In this document: positions 7,975 to 16,663 of the stretch, piece after piece | How positions within the stretch are numbered: position 1 is the stretch's first letter | How the letters are laid out: each line of letters begins with the position of its first letter | Source: Candidatus Nitrosotenuis cloacae | Lineage (GTDB): Archaea > Thermoproteota > Nitrososphaeria > Nitrososphaerales > Nitrosopumilaceae | Length of the DNA: 64,000 bases | Assembly: GCF_000955905.1 (NCBI RefSeq) | Contig: NZ_CP011097.1 | Coordinates: 1,204,582 to 1,268,581 of the forward strand | Reading direction: 5' to 3' | Notes under the pieces: model-generated | Database searches by the model: none | What the model saw: the letters and a program-made list of their open reading frames with translations, nothing else | What the model was told of the DNA's origin: nothing | Made by a program: the position numbers and the translations under genes

Positions 7975-8655
7975 TTATTCACTGTTTGATCCTAACATTT
8001 GTTGTATTTTTTCAGTCAAATTTGGAACGTGTGCTTGTTCCTCGACCATTTTGATTGCTTCTATGGCCTTTAATAATCCCTCTGGCTCGTCGCAGGACAC
8101 TACGACAAAACCATTCTGTCCAATTGTAATGATTGCTTTTGTTGCACCTTCGATTGTTTGAATCATAGATCCACGCTTTCCAATCAGTCTTGGAACTTTG
8201 CTTGGTGAAATTTTTATCAGCTCACCATCTTCGATTTTTCCCAAATCCCTGTCAGATATTGTGATTAGCGGGTCACGTGATCTATCAGAGTTTGCAACTC
8301 GTGCTGCAATCAGATCCCCTGTCTTTAGTCGGGATGTGAGATCATCGACTTTGGGGTTAAAGTCGCGCCCAAAAACATCTGCTGCTGGCAAGATACCAGC
8401 ATAACAAGAGTTGATGTTGAGTTCCCATGATAATGAGGTATGAGATTTTACTATACCAATAATGAAATCATCAATTCTTGGAATGTACATTCCAGTCAAA
8501 GGAATTACGCGAACGCCGCTATCAAATATTTCAGAAATGCCAACAGTTGTAGCTATGATTTTATCGCCAAAGAGGTGAACGTTTTCTTCTGCTCGATATG
8601 GGCCGGTTGTGATTACATCGCCAGGTATGACATATTTTCTTTTAATATCATCCAT
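7975..8655 (-). CDS. rrp4: Exosome RNA-binding cap subunit Rrp4
   Basis: 226 residues with the order N-terminal strand domain (VIPGDVI...), S1 domain (about 60-130, VGISEIFDSG... to LKTGDLIAARV) and KH domain (about 150-205, RLIGKRGSMIQTIEG with the GxxG loop GKRG). It caps the Rrp41/42 ring and guides RNA into it. Stop lies 2 bases before rrp41; its start overlaps the SBDS stop by one base. Confidence 0.94.
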   Translation of the reverse strand: MDDIKRKYVIPGDVITTGPYRAEENVHLFGDKIIATTVGISEIFDSGVRVIPLTGMYIPRIDDFIIGIVKSHTSLSWELNINSCYAGILPAADVFGRDFNPKVDDLTSRLKTGDLIAARVANSDRSRDPLITISDRDLGKIEDGELIKISPSKVPRLIGKRGSMIQTIEGATKAIITIGQNGFVVVSCDEPEGLLKAIEAIKMVEEQAHVPNLTEKIQQMLGSNSE

Positions 8656-9341
8656 TACTTGACCATCTCCACGGTAGCTGAGCCCTTGGTTATAGAGCCT
8701 AGTCTGTCGATCACGCTTGCCCTTGCCCCCGCAGGTATTTCTAGTATTGCTTTAAGTGATCCATTATTTTGCCATTCTTCTTTTTTCAAAGTGCCAGTTG
8801 ATTTGAGAACTGCATAAGATTGTGATGCATATTGGGCCGGAACTGTAATCTCTAGTAACATGTTTTCTGATTTTAATGGTATGATGCTTCGGAGTTTTTC
8901 AACAACATCTTTGCATTGCTCTTCCGTGTTTCGAAATGGATCAATCGATATGCGTGCTTGCTCTAGTGCCTGCTCTATTCTTAGCGGCGGATGCGGCAGG
9001 TGTGATCTTGGATCGACGTAGGTCTTTGCGATAAACTCAATTATCTGCTTTCTTTTTTCCGTGACCATCTTTCTTCTTTGATCAGTGGTAAGGTTTAGCT
9101 CGCCTTTTTTTAGAATCAGTTCAATTATTTCGTTAGTGTCTTGTGTTTTGAATGCCTTGAGTAGTTTTTCAGTGGATGCCCGAGTTCCCTTGTTGGAGTC
9201 AGTATAGACCTCATCGGACACCAAAACGGTAGAGACATCCTTTCTTTTGCCAAGCTTGTATTCCAAGGCAGGATCCGGCTTGACTAGAATCTCAAATTTC
9301 TCCCCGGCAACAGAGTGCCTAATTACGGTTACATCAGTCAT
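8655..9341 (-). CDS. sdo1: Ribosome maturation protein SBDS (Sdo1)
   Basis: 228 residues, the normal archaeal length, with the FYSH domain (about 1-90, e.g. SVAGEKFEILVKPDPALEYK), a central helical domain (QRRKMVTEKRKQIIEFIAKTYVDPR) and a C-terminal ferredoxin-like domain. The motif HLPHPPLRIEQALEQAR is diagnostic. Acts with an EF-2-like GTPase to remove anti-association factor aIF6 from new 50S subunits. First gene of the exosome superoperon, with a TATA box at 9362-9370. Confidence 0.94.
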   Translation of the reverse strand: MTDVTVIRHSVAGEKFEILVKPDPALEYKLGKRKDVSTVLVSDEVYTDSNKGTRASTEKLLKAFKTQDTNEIIELILKKGELNLTTDQRRKMVTEKRKQIIEFIAKTYVDPRSHLPHPPLRIEQALEQARISIDPFRNTEEQCKDVVEKLRSIIPLKSENMLLEITVPAQYASQSYAVLKSTGTLKKEEWQNNGSLKAILEIPAGARASVIDRLGSITKGSATVEMVK

Positions 9342-9361
9342 GGGATAGGTATCAAATATCG

Positions 9362-9370
9362 GTATTTATC
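9362..9370 (-). promoter_or_regulatory. TATA box of the SBDS-exosome superoperon
   Basis: GATAAATAC on the minus strand, centred about 25 bases before ATG 9341. Only one divergent promoter region (9342-9433) separates this superoperon from the Rpo3 operon. Confidence 0.55.
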
Positions 9371-9402
9371 TCTGTCAAAATCACGCCCAGAGCCACGCTA
9401 GA

Positions 9403-9410
9403 TTTTTATG
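9403..9410 (+). promoter_or_regulatory. TATA box of the Rpo3 operon
   Basis: TTTTTATG centred about 27 bases before TTG 9434; supports a leaderless mRNA starting at the TTG. Confidence 0.5.
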
Positions 9411-9433
9411 TGGACTTGGAAAAATTTTTCTAA

Positions 9434-10072
9434 TTGCCTTCTTTGGAGATAATTTCACAAGATAAAAATCGCATGTCAGTAAAACTAAAGGGCGTTGCAT
9501 TACAATATGCAAATGCGCTAAGACGAATATGCCTAAACGGTGTTCCAGTCTTTGCCATCGACACTGTAGACATGATTGAAAACTCGTCTGTAATGTCAGA
9601 TGAGGGCATCTCGCACAGATTGGGCCTAATTCCACTAAAGACAGACCTCAAACGATTCTCAGAGCCACACCTTTGCTCTTGCAAAAGCCAGGCAGGCTGC
9701 TCAAACTGTAGAGTTATGTTAGTTATTGATTCAGGCAATACAGAAACTACCCGTACTGTTACATCATCCGAGTTAAGCTCTGAGGACCAAACAGTAAAGT
9801 CAGTTTCAGATAAAATTCCAATTGTCCAGCTAGCCCCAGGCCAAAAGATAAAACTTGAGGCATATGCAAGACTTGGACGCGGATCAACACATGCCAAGTG
9901 GAACTCGGCAAATGTTGCTGTTCTGACCCACACCGACAAAGAAGGTGAATATGTCTTGACTGTAGAGACAACCGGTGCACTCAGCCCAGAGCAAATAATC
10001 ACAGCAGGTGTTGATGAGCTTGCTCAAAGACTGGAAGAGTTTAAGGAAGTAATTACAGAGCTAAAAGCCTAA
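9434..10072 (+). CDS. rpo3: RNA polymerase subunit D (Rpo3)
   Basis: 212 residues, homologue of Rpb3 and half of bacterial alpha. The dimerisation motif ALQYANALRRICLNGVP is at about residues 22-38 and the insert domain lies between. Four cysteines at 81, 83, 89 and 92 (CxCx5CxxC) sit where eukaryotic Rpb3 has its zinc loop. No ferredoxin-like 4Fe-4S domain of the Sulfolobus type is seen. Start TTG 9434 fits the TATA distance. First gene of the operon Rpo3-L18e-L13-S9. Confidence 0.94.
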   Translation: MPSLEIISQDKNRMSVKLKGVALQYANALRRICLNGVPVFAIDTVDMIENSSVMSDEGISHRLGLIPLKTDLKRFSEPHLCSCKSQAGCSNCRVMLVIDSGNTETTRTVTSSELSSEDQTVKSVSDKIPIVQLAPGQKIKLEAYARLGRGSTHAKWNSANVAVLTHTDKEGEYVLTVETTGALSPEQIITAGVDELAQRLEEFKEVITELKA

Positions 10073-10110
10073 TCATAACATTATATTTGGGTTCCAAAAG
10101 CGCAATATCT

Positions 10111-10458
10111 ATGACCAATCAGCTAGTGCTAAGCATGATAAAGGAGCTAAAGGCAGCATCCACTAAGAACAAGGCTCCAATTTGGTCAAACCTTGCAGAG
10201 ATGGCACTAAAGCCAAAGATTGCAAAAAGACTAGTCAACCTAACAAAACTTAGCACCGTGACTAAGGATAATGAAGTGGTAGTCATTCCAGGCAAGGTTT
10301 TAGGCACAGGCAACATTTCCCACAAACTCACATTATGCTCATTTTCTATTTCTACTGCAGCTGCCAAAAAGATCAAGGCAGCAGGCGGCAAAATAATCAC
10401 ATATTCTGATTTGATTTCTAAATTCCCAACAGGAAAAGGCGTGAGAATAATTGGATAA
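10111..10458 (+). CDS. rpl18e: Large-subunit ribosomal protein L18e
   Basis: 115 residues from ATG 10111; an in-frame TTG at 10087 would add eight residues. The L15e/L18e fold is shown by the internal region VVVIPGKVLGTGNISHKLTL and the C-terminal KIKAAGGKIITYSDLI. Structural 50S protein. It follows rpo3 after about 38 bases and overlaps the L13 start by 8 bases. Confidence 0.92.
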   Translation: MTNQLVLSMIKELKAASTKNKAPIWSNLAEMALKPKIAKRLVNLTKLSTVTKDNEVVVIPGKVLGTGNISHKLTLCSFSISTAAAKKIKAAGGKIITYSDLISKFPTGKGVRIIG

Positions 10459-10891
10459 GCAACAATCAGTAATAGTTGATGGGACAAATCTTTTGGCAGG
10501 CAGACTAAGCTCAAATGTGGCAAAACTACTTCTCCAAGGAAACCGCGTCACTGTTGTAAATTGCGAAAAAATACTGATCAGTGGAAATAGAAGAAACATC
10601 ATCCAAAACTACAAGGACTTTTTGTCAATTTCCAGTATCTTACACCCAGAGCACGGTCCATACCACCCACGCAGACCAGACACCATAATGTCCAGAATGA
10701 TCCGTGGAATGCTTCCAAGAAAAAAACCATCAGGAGATGCAGCACTTAGAAGATTGCGCACATACATCGGCGTTCCAAGCGGACTAGGCTCATCAGAAAA
10801 GACTACTTTTGATAATGCAAAGATAACAAGACCACAATCCAACTACACCAGTATGTCAGATCTTGCACTAGAGGTAGGATGGTCACGATGA
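10451..10891 (+). CDS. rpl13: Large-subunit ribosomal protein L13
   Basis: 146 residues. It begins VIVDGTNLLAGRLSS, followed by VVNCEKILISG, the HPRRPDTIMSRMIRGMLPRKK basic loop and the LRTYIGVP motif, all characteristic of archaeal L13. Start TTG 10451 is inside the end of rpl18e. One of the early-assembling 50S proteins. The stop overlaps the rps9 ATG (ATGA). Confidence 0.94.
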   Translation: MDKQQSVIVDGTNLLAGRLSSNVAKLLLQGNRVTVVNCEKILISGNRRNIIQNYKDFLSISSILHPEHGPYHPRRPDTIMSRMIRGMLPRKKPSGDAALRRLRTYIGVPSGLGSSEKTTFDNAKITRPQSNYTSMSDLALEVGWSR

Positions 10892-11334
10892 CTCCAAAGA
10901 CAGAGATCTATTTTGCAACAAGAAAGACATCAAAAGCACATGTCTACATCACAAAAGGCTCAGGCCGAGTTAGAATAAACAACACACCAGCAGAGATGAT
11001 TGTTCAAGAGGTTGCACGTGAGGTAATTCTCAGCCCTCTAGAAATTGCAGGTGACTTACGAGCTAAGGTAGACATTTCAGTTCGTGTTAAAGGCGGCGGA
11101 TTTATGGGTCAAGCATATGCAGCAGCAACTGCAATATCTCGAGCGCTAACAGGTTGGACAAAATCTAAAAAAGAGCCAAAAGAGCACCCATTTCCAAAGC
11201 AGACAAGAACAGATCTTAGAAAAAGAATAAACGACTTTGACAAACACCTCCTAAGTGGAGATGCCAGAAGAAAAGAGCCAAAGAAGTTCGGCGGACCTGG
11301 CGCAAGAAGAAGAAAGCAAAAGTCATACAGGTAG
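10888..11334 (+). CDS. rps9: Small-subunit ribosomal protein S9
   Basis: 148 residues from ATG 10888, chosen because it forms an ATGA overlap with the L13 stop; ATG 10879 is also in frame. Typical features are FATRKTSKAHVYITKGSGRVRIN at the start, VKGGGFMGQAYAAATAISRAL in the middle and the very basic tail RRRKQKSYR that reaches the decoding site. The order L18e-L13-S9 after Rpo3 is conserved in archaea. Confidence 0.94.
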   Translation: MTPKTEIYFATRKTSKAHVYITKGSGRVRINNTPAEMIVQEVAREVILSPLEIAGDLRAKVDISVRVKGGGFMGQAYAAATAISRALTGWTKSKKEPKEHPFPKQTRTDLRKRINDFDKHLLSGDARRKEPKKFGGPGARRRKQKSYR

Positions 11335-11335
11335 A

Positions 11336-12046
11336 TTGAAAGCAGTAATCTTAGCAGGCGGTAAAGGAACGCGTGCTAAACCTTTTACTGATTATTTCCC
11401 AAAGGCAATGATTCCAGTAGATGGAAAACCACTGATTGCCTACACAATACAGCACCTGTTGTCGTTTGATTTTATTTCCGAGATCACAATAGTGTGTGAC
11501 CTGAAAGGGTTTGGCGGTCAGATCAAAAACTATTTTGCAGAATCAAAAAAGATCAAGTTTGTCCAAGACTCATCCAGTGGTACTGCAGGTGATCTGATGC
11601 ACCTAAAAATAGCAAAAAATGAGCCATTCTTTTTATGGTTTGCAGACAACCTATGTGCGTTGGATCTGAGAAAAATGCTCAAGCATTATACCAATAAAAA
11701 CAGTTTAGCATGCATTGCAACAAGACAATTCCGAAAAGAAGAGACTGGCTTTGCTCAGGTTAAAGATGGGGTGGTAAGCCAGTTTATTGAAAAACCGCTC
11801 ATAAAGATGGAAGACTGTGAATGTACTGGGATCTATGTTTTATCGGGTAAGATTTTAGATGTGATAAGATCAAAGGCAAAGAAAAACCTCAACTTATCAT
11901 ATGATATACTACAAGAACTATCAAAGAAAGATTTGGTCAGCTCATTTGACATAGGCAAAACCCCATGGGTAGATGTGGAATCTCCTGCGGTCCTTGAGAG
12001 AAAATCAGATTCAATAAAAAATATAATCAGTCAAATTCAAAAGTGA
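11336..12046 (+). CDS. Sugar-phosphate nucleotidyltransferase
   Basis: About 236 residues from TTG 11336, one base after the S9 stop; a longer frame from 11255 exists but would overlap rps9 by 80 bases. The signature nucleotide-binding loop AVILAGGKGTRAKPFTDYFPKAMIPV is at the N-terminus, with a Mg-binding Asp in WFADNL. It joins an NTP to a hexose 1-phosphate to make an NDP-sugar for glycans or lipids. The short single-domain form lacks the left-handed beta-helix, so it is not a GlmU-type bifunctional enzyme. Substrate cannot be read from sequence. The 3' end overlaps leuD by 10 bases in convergent orientation. Confidence 0.8.
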   Translation: MKAVILAGGKGTRAKPFTDYFPKAMIPVDGKPLIAYTIQHLLSFDFISEITIVCDLKGFGGQIKNYFAESKKIKFVQDSSSGTAGDLMHLKIAKNEPFFLWFADNLCALDLRKMLKHYTNKNSLACIATRQFRKEETGFAQVKDGVVSQFIEKPLIKMEDCECTGIYVLSGKILDVIRSKAKKNLNLSYDILQELSKKDLVSSFDIGKTPWVDVESPAVLERKSDSIKNIISQIQK

Positions 12047-12606
12047 CTTTTCTCATATTGTGAGATTTTGTCTTGGCGCCGTAGTGTGACTGCAATATCA
12101 TCCAATCCCTCAAGCAATGTCTTTTTTCTTGATTCATCAATGTCAAATCGTATGGATTTGGAATCATGTTTAATGGTCTGAGTTGCAAGATCAACTGTAA
12201 CGACATGATCAGTATTCATTAAATCAGACACCAAATCCTTTGGTAATGAGATCGGTAAAATTCCATTTTTGAAGCAATTATTATAGAAAATATCTGCAAA
12301 CGAAGGTGCAATCACAACATCAAATCCATAGTCCTTTAGTGCCCAAGCAGCATGCTCACGGCTAGAACCGCACCCAAAGTTCTCACCACTCACCAAGATA
12401 TGCGAGCCAGAAAATTTTGGATTATTTATGACAAAATCTCTTTTTGGATTACCGTTTTGATCAAAGCGCCAGTCATAGAACAAAAACTTGCCAAATCCAG
12501 TCCTTTGGACTAGTTTTAGGAACTGTTTTGGTACAATTTGATCAGTGTCAATGTTTGGCCTATCAAGTGGAGTTATGACACTAGAGACGGTGGTTATTTT
12601 GTCCAT
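12037..12606 (-). CDS. leuD: 3-isopropylmalate dehydratase small subunit, bacterial-type LeuD
   Basis: 189 residues from ATG 12606, two bases after the leuC stop; an in-frame start at 12633 is less likely. Diagnostic stretch is NIDTDQIVPKQFLKLVQRTGFG near the N-terminus, then FGCGSSREHAAWAL. The swivel subunit works with LeuC to convert 2-isopropylmalate to 3-isopropylmalate in leucine synthesis. Its length and the FLKLVQRTGFG loop match bacterial LeuD, unlike the shorter paralogue at 14050. Forms a two-gene unit with leuC. Confidence 0.9.
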   Translation of the reverse strand: MDKITTVSSVITPLDRPNIDTDQIVPKQFLKLVQRTGFGKFLFYDWRFDQNGNPKRDFVINNPKFSGSHILVSGENFGCGSSREHAAWALKDYGFDVVIAPSFADIFYNNCFKNGILPISLPKDLVSDLMNTDHVVTVDLATQTIKHDSKSIRFDIDESRKKTLLEGLDDIAVTLRRQDKISQYEKSHF

Positions 12607-12607
12607 A

Positions 12608-14014
12608 TCACATCCATTCCCTAACATCAACAAAGTGGCCTGCTATTGCAGCAGCTGATGCCATAACAGGACTAACCAAATGAGTTCTCCCACCAGAACC
12701 TTGTCTGCCTTCAAAGTTTCTATTTGAGGTACTGGCGCATCGCTCACCTCTTGATAGAATGTCAGGATTCATCCCAAGACACATGCTACATCCGGATTCA
12801 CGCCACTCAAAGTTTGCATCCTTGAATATTTTATCAAGGCCCATTTCCTCTGCCTGTTTCTTTACCTGTTGAGATCCCGGAACCACCAGAACACTAACAT
12901 TTGGAGATGCCTTTCGTCCATGAATTACACTTGCCGCCTCAATCAAATCTTGTAGTCTTGCATTTGTGCAAGAACCAATAAAGACACGATCTAATTTGAT
13001 ATCAGTGATTGGAGTACCTGATTTGAGATCCATGTATTCCAGTGCTTTTTTTGCAGCTATTTCTTGACTGGAATCGCCCTTGGCAAATTCTGCAGGGTTT
13101 GGGACAACATCAGTAACATCCACAGTCATTGCAGGATTTGTCCCCCAGCTTACCTGTGGAATGATTTGCGATGCATCAATTGAAAATGATCTATCAAATT
13201 TTGCACCATCATCTGTTTTGAGTGTCTTTTTCCACTCATCTACCAATTCGTCATAGTTTTTTGGAGTATATCGTTTGTTTTTTAGATAATCAAATGTTTT
13301 TTGGTCCGGCGCAACAAGGCCTGCTCGAGCACCGCCCTCAATAGACATGTTACATATGGTCATGCGCTCATCCATGGAGAGATCCGAGATTGCCTGCCCA
13401 CGATATTCTAGTACGGTTCCATTGCCGCCAGCAGTACCGATTTTTTTAATTATAGACAGTATGATGTCCTTGGCGGTAATGGCATGATTGTTTTTTCTTT
13501 TCCCATCTACTCTAATCTCAAATGTCTTTGGCTTGTCTAAAACAAGGCATTGAGTTGCCAAGACATGCTCCACATCAGAGGTTCCAATTCCTAAGGCAAA
13601 TGCCCCAAATGCGCCATGGGTTGAGGTGTGCGAGTCCCCACAAACAATTGTAGTTCCAGGCAATGTTATACCAAGCTCAGGTCCAATCACATGAACTATT
13701 CCTTGGTAGGGACTGTCCAGGCCAAATAGTTCAATTCCAAATTCCTTGCAGTTTTGTTCCAGTGTTTTGATCTGTGTTGCAGAAATTTGATCAATTATTG
13801 GTAAGGATCTATTAGTGGTCGGCACATTATGATCCATTGTGGCAAACGTAAGATCTGGCCGTCTCACCTTTCTTTTGTTGATTCGTAATCCATCAAATGC
13901 CTGAGGTGATGTCACCTCATGAATCATGTGTCTATCTACATAGAGTAGTGATCTGCCGTCAATCTCATCTACTTTGTGCGAGTCCCAAATCTTTTCGAAT
14001 AACGTCTTTGCCAT
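12608..14014 (-). CDS. leuC: 3-isopropylmalate dehydratase large subunit, bacterial-type LeuC
   Basis: 468 residues, the length of bacterial LeuC. 4Fe-4S ligands are seen in IGSCTNAR and in [36 protein letters not shown] is the aconitase signature. It starts [15 protein letters not shown] with [20 protein letters not shown], typical of bacterial LeuC. Makes the active heterodimer with the LeuD just downstream. A second, archaeal-type pair lies immediately upstream, so this pair may have been acquired separately. Confidence 0.93.
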   Translation of the reverse strand: MAKTLFEKIWDSHKVDEIDGRSLLYVDRHMIHEVTSPQAFDGLRINKRKVRRPDLTFATMDHNVPTTNRSLPIIDQISATQIKTLEQNCKEFGIELFGLDSPYQGIVHVIGPELGITLPGTTIVCGDSHTSTHGAFGAFALGIGTSDVEHVLATQCLVLDKPKTFEIRVDGKRKNNHAITAKDIILSIIKKIGTAGGNGTVLEYRGQAISDLSMDERMTICNMSIEGGARAGLVAPDQKTFDYLKNKRYTPKNYDELVDEWKKTLKTDDGAKFDRSFSIDASQIIPQVSWGTNPAMTVDVTDVVPNPAEFAKGDSSQEIAAKKALEYMDLKSGTPITDIKLDRVFIGSCTNARLQDLIEAASVIHGRKASPNVSVLVVPGSQQVKKQAEEMGLDKIFKDANFEWRESGCSMCLGMNPDILSRGERCASTSNRNFEGRQGSGGRTHLVSPVMASAAAIAGHFVDVREWM

Positions 14015-14049
14015 AGTATGATCAGATCAGTTAGGTATAAAATTGTAAA

Positions 14050-14532
14050 TCAGTCAGGCTTGTACTTGAAGAGGCCGCCTGCGGCAATAATTTTTGATAC
14101 AATTTCCGAGAATGGTTTCATGGAGTAGGTTTGGTTTTTTGTTAGGTTTTTGATTTCATTTTTTGATGTGTCCACTTGGATTTGATCACCATCCGAAATT
14201 TTACCATATGTTTGCTCATCTACCTCTATTGGTAGCAAAAATCCTCCATCCACAGCATTTCTATAGAAAATTCTGGCAAAGGAGACTGCAATCACTCCCT
14301 GTATTCCACACTGACTAAGAGCAATTGGTGCGTGTTCCCTTGATGAACCACAACCAAAGTTTCTTCCAGCAACCAAAAAATCTCCCTTTTGCACCTTGGA
14401 ATGGAAATTAGGATCAATTCCCTCCATTGCATGTTTTGCTATCTCATCATAGTCATGTAGTTTGAGGTACTGGCCAGGTATGATGACATCAGTGTCAATG
14501 TTATCTTTTTCGTATTTGATTGCCTTTGCCAT
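14050..14532 (-). CDS. Aconitase-family isomerase small subunit, archaeal LeuD/LysU type
   Basis: 160 residues, the short archaeal small subunit. Signature NIDTDVIIPGQYLKLHDYDEIA at the N-terminus, then FGCGSSREHAPIAL. The YLKL loop contacts substrate in this family and differs from the bacterial-type copy. It could serve isopropylmalate isomerase or homoaconitase of the LysW-dependent alpha-aminoadipate lysine route; sequence alone does not decide. ATG directly follows the large-subunit stop. Confidence 0.85.
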   Translation of the reverse strand: MAKAIKYEKDNIDTDVIIPGQYLKLHDYDEIAKHAMEGIDPNFHSKVQKGDFLVAGRNFGCGSSREHAPIALSQCGIQGVIAVSFARIFYRNAVDGGFLLPIEVDEQTYGKISDGDQIQVDTSKNEIKNLTKNQTYSMKPFSEIVSKIIAAGGLFKYKPD

Positions 14533-15819
14533 TTACAAATCACGTGGATCCGTAATTTTTCCAGTCACTGCAGATGCGGCTGCCACCATTGGTGATGCCA
14601 AGTATGTTTGAGATTCGACATGTCCCATTCTTCCTGGAAAGTTTCTGTTTGTGGTACTAATGCAGATTTCATCTTTTGCCAACACGCCCATGTGTGCACC
14701 ACAGCAAGCACCACATGTTGGTGGGCCTACTGTGACTCCAGCATCCAAAAATATTTTGATCAATCCATTTTCCATTGCTCTTTTGTATATTGAGATAGCT
14801 GCAGGCAACACCTCGGTTCTGATTTTGACTTGACGACCTTTGAGAATCTTTGCAGCTGCCTCGAGGTCTTCATATTTTGCTCCAGTGCAAGAACCAATGT
14901 AGGATTTGTCAAGCTCAATTCCTGCAATATCTCTGACAACTGTGATGTTTTCAGGGGAATACGGTTTTGCAATTGTTGGCTCTAGCTCAGATGCCTCATA
15001 TTCGTATGTTTTAGAATATTGTGCATCTTTATCACCATAAATTGGAGTATAGTTTGTAGCGCCTCGCTGTGCCAAATAGTCAAAGATCTTTTGGTCCGGC
15101 TCAATTATTCCATTTTTTGCGCCAGCCTCAGTAGTCATGTTGCACAATGTGAGTCGAGACTCTACTGACATTTCGGTTATTCCGGTTCCACCAAACTGCA
15201 TCGCATAATATGCAGCACCCTCGGTGCCTATATCGCCAATTATCTTTAGAATTACATCCTTTGCCATGACATGATCTGGTAGCTTGCCGTTTAGCTTAAA
15301 GTATAATGTCTCTGGAATCTTGAACCATATTTTGCCGTTTAGCAAAACATATGCCACATCGGTATGGCCAAGGCCACAAGCAAAGGCACCCAACGCACCG
15401 GTGGTATTAGTATGAGAGTCACCACCAACATAGACCTCGCCTGGCAACACCATTGCCTCTTCATGGGATAGTGTATGACAGATTCCGTATTGTCCCATTC
15501 CATACTTGAAGTGTTTTTCAATTCCATATTGCTTTGTAAATTTGGTTAGCTTGACAATGTTTTCAGCAGAGATCTTTTCGGCAGACGGCACAAAGTGATC
15601 CTCTGCCACCCAAACCCTAGAGGAATTCCATAGTTTGTCTACTGATATGCCTTGTTTTTGGAGCTTTTCAAATACCTTGATCACTCCAGGTCCTGAGACA
15701 TCATGAATCATCACCTTGTCCACATTTGCAAATATTATATCGTCTGGGGCGACACTAGATTTGCCAGAGGCACGTGCAAGAATCTTTTCAGTAATGTTCA
15801 CAGCGAAAAGATCGCCCAT
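14533..15819 (-). CDS. Aconitase-family isomerase large subunit, archaeal LeuC/LysT type
   Basis: 428 residues, the archaeal length, about 40 shorter than the bacterial-type paralogue downstream. Fe-S ligands appear in YIGSCTGAKYED and in PTCGACCGAHMG; GDSHTNTTGALGAFACGLGHTDVAYV is the aconitase signature. Heterodimerises with the 160-residue subunit encoded one base downstream. Substrate may be isopropylmalate, homoaconitate or both. The TATA-like element at 15844-15854 appears shared with divergent cofE. Confidence 0.87.
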   Translation of the reverse strand: MGDLFAVNITEKILARASGKSSVAPDDIIFANVDKVMIHDVSGPGVIKVFEKLQKQGISVDKLWNSSRVWVAEDHFVPSAEKISAENIVKLTKFTKQYGIEKHFKYGMGQYGICHTLSHEEAMVLPGEVYVGGDSHTNTTGALGAFACGLGHTDVAYVLLNGKIWFKIPETLYFKLNGKLPDHVMAKDVILKIIGDIGTEGAAYYAMQFGGTGITEMSVESRLTLCNMTTEAGAKNGIIEPDQKIFDYLAQRGATNYTPIYGDKDAQYSKTYEYEASELEPTIAKPYSPENITVVRDIAGIELDKSYIGSCTGAKYEDLEAAAKILKGRQVKIRTEVLPAAISIYKRAMENGLIKIFLDAGVTVGPPTCGACCGAHMGVLAKDEICISTTNRNFPGRMGHVESQTYLASPMVAAASAVTGKITDPRDL

Positions 15820-15843
15820 TTCAGATTAAAAGCTTTGGAGAAG

Positions 15844-15854
15844 GATAAAAAATA
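15844..15854. promoter_or_regulatory. Single TATA-like element between divergent archaeal-type leuC and cofE
   Basis: GATAAAAAATA is centred about 25 bases before the cofE ATG (15874) on the plus strand and about 30 bases before the isomerase ATG (15819) on the minus strand. I see no second A/T-rich box in the 54-base gap. Confidence 0.4.
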
Positions 15855-15873
15855 CGAAAACCGCAATCATACC

Positions 15874-16629
15874 ATGACACTAGTGATTCCAATTAAAGTA
15901 CAAAGAAAACACGCTAGTTTTGATTTGTATGAAGATTTGATAGAATCTACAAAAGATCACACCATACAGACAGGCGATATCATAGTAATATCAAGCAAAT
16001 ATGTCGCAAATTCTGAAGGGCGCCTGCTTGATCTAAGCAAAACAAAACCATCGTATGACGCAATACAATTATCAAAAAAATACCAACTAGACACAAAATT
16101 TGCTGAAATAATTCTGCGCGAATCTGATGAAACATTTGGTGGAGTGACTGGATTTGTACTCACGTCATCAGATAAAATTCTGGCTCCAAATGCTGGAATT
16201 GATAAATCAAATGTGAAAAAGGGCACCGCCATATTGTATCCAGATTTACCATACAAAATTGCAGAGAATCTGAGAAAAAAGATCTTTTTGAATCTAGGGA
16301 TTCATGTTGGTATAATACTAGTCGACAGCAGATTAATGCCTGCAAGGGCCGGAACCACAGGTGTTGCAATAGCAGTGTCAGGGTTTGAGCCAGTCCAAGA
16401 CACCAGGGGACAAAAGGATTTGGATGGAAATCCACTTCGAGTCACAATGAAGGCAGTTGCGGATAATTTGGCAACAATGGCAAATCACAAAATGGGAGAA
16501 GGTGCCGAATCGACTCCAATCATTTTGATAAAAGACTCTGGTGCAAAGATCACTACACGAAAGATAATGACAGATGAGATGGCAATAGCATCGGATCTTT
16601 GTGTATACATGCGCGGTTTTGGCAACTAG
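15874..16629 (+). CDS. cofE: Coenzyme F420-0:L-glutamate ligase
   Basis: About 251 residues from ATG 15874. The frame stays open upstream into the isomerase gene, but that part shows no homology and the TATA spacing favours this start. Family motifs include TGDIIVISSKYVA, the LVDSRLMPARAGTTGVAIAVSGFEP stretch and the DLDGNPLRVT motif. The enzyme adds gamma-linked glutamates to F420-0 using GTP, finishing cofactor F420, a hydride carrier found in Nitrososphaerota. No other cof genes are nearby. Confidence 0.92.
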   Translation: MTLVIPIKVQRKHASFDLYEDLIESTKDHTIQTGDIIVISSKYVANSEGRLLDLSKTKPSYDAIQLSKKYQLDTKFAEIILRESDETFGGVTGFVLTSSDKILAPNAGIDKSNVKKGTAILYPDLPYKIAENLRKKIFLNLGIHVGIILVDSRLMPARAGTTGVAIAVSGFEPVQDTRGQKDLDGNPLRVTMKAVADNLATMANHKMGEGAESTPIILIKDSGAKITTRKIMTDEMAIASDLCVYMRGFGN

Positions 16630-16633
16630 TTAA

Positions 16634-16641
16634 TTTAAATA
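16634..16641 (+). promoter_or_regulatory. TATA box of the orphan gene at 16664
   Basis: TTTAAATA centred about 26 bases before TTG 16664; supports that start. Confidence 0.45.
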
Positions 16642-16663
16642 AAACAAACCAAACATTGCACCA

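Noticed and set aside
11255-11335. Nucleotidyltransferase start inside rps9
   Set aside because: The extra 27 residues are the rps9 tail read in another frame; TTG 11336 directly precedes the nucleotide-binding motif.
12037-12606. Bacterial-type leuD as a decayed duplicate
   Set aside because: All signature motifs and full length are intact, so it looks functional.
15703-15873. Extended N-terminus of cofE overlapping the isomerase gene
   Set aside because: No homology in the extra 57 residues, and the TATA spacing points to ATG 15874.
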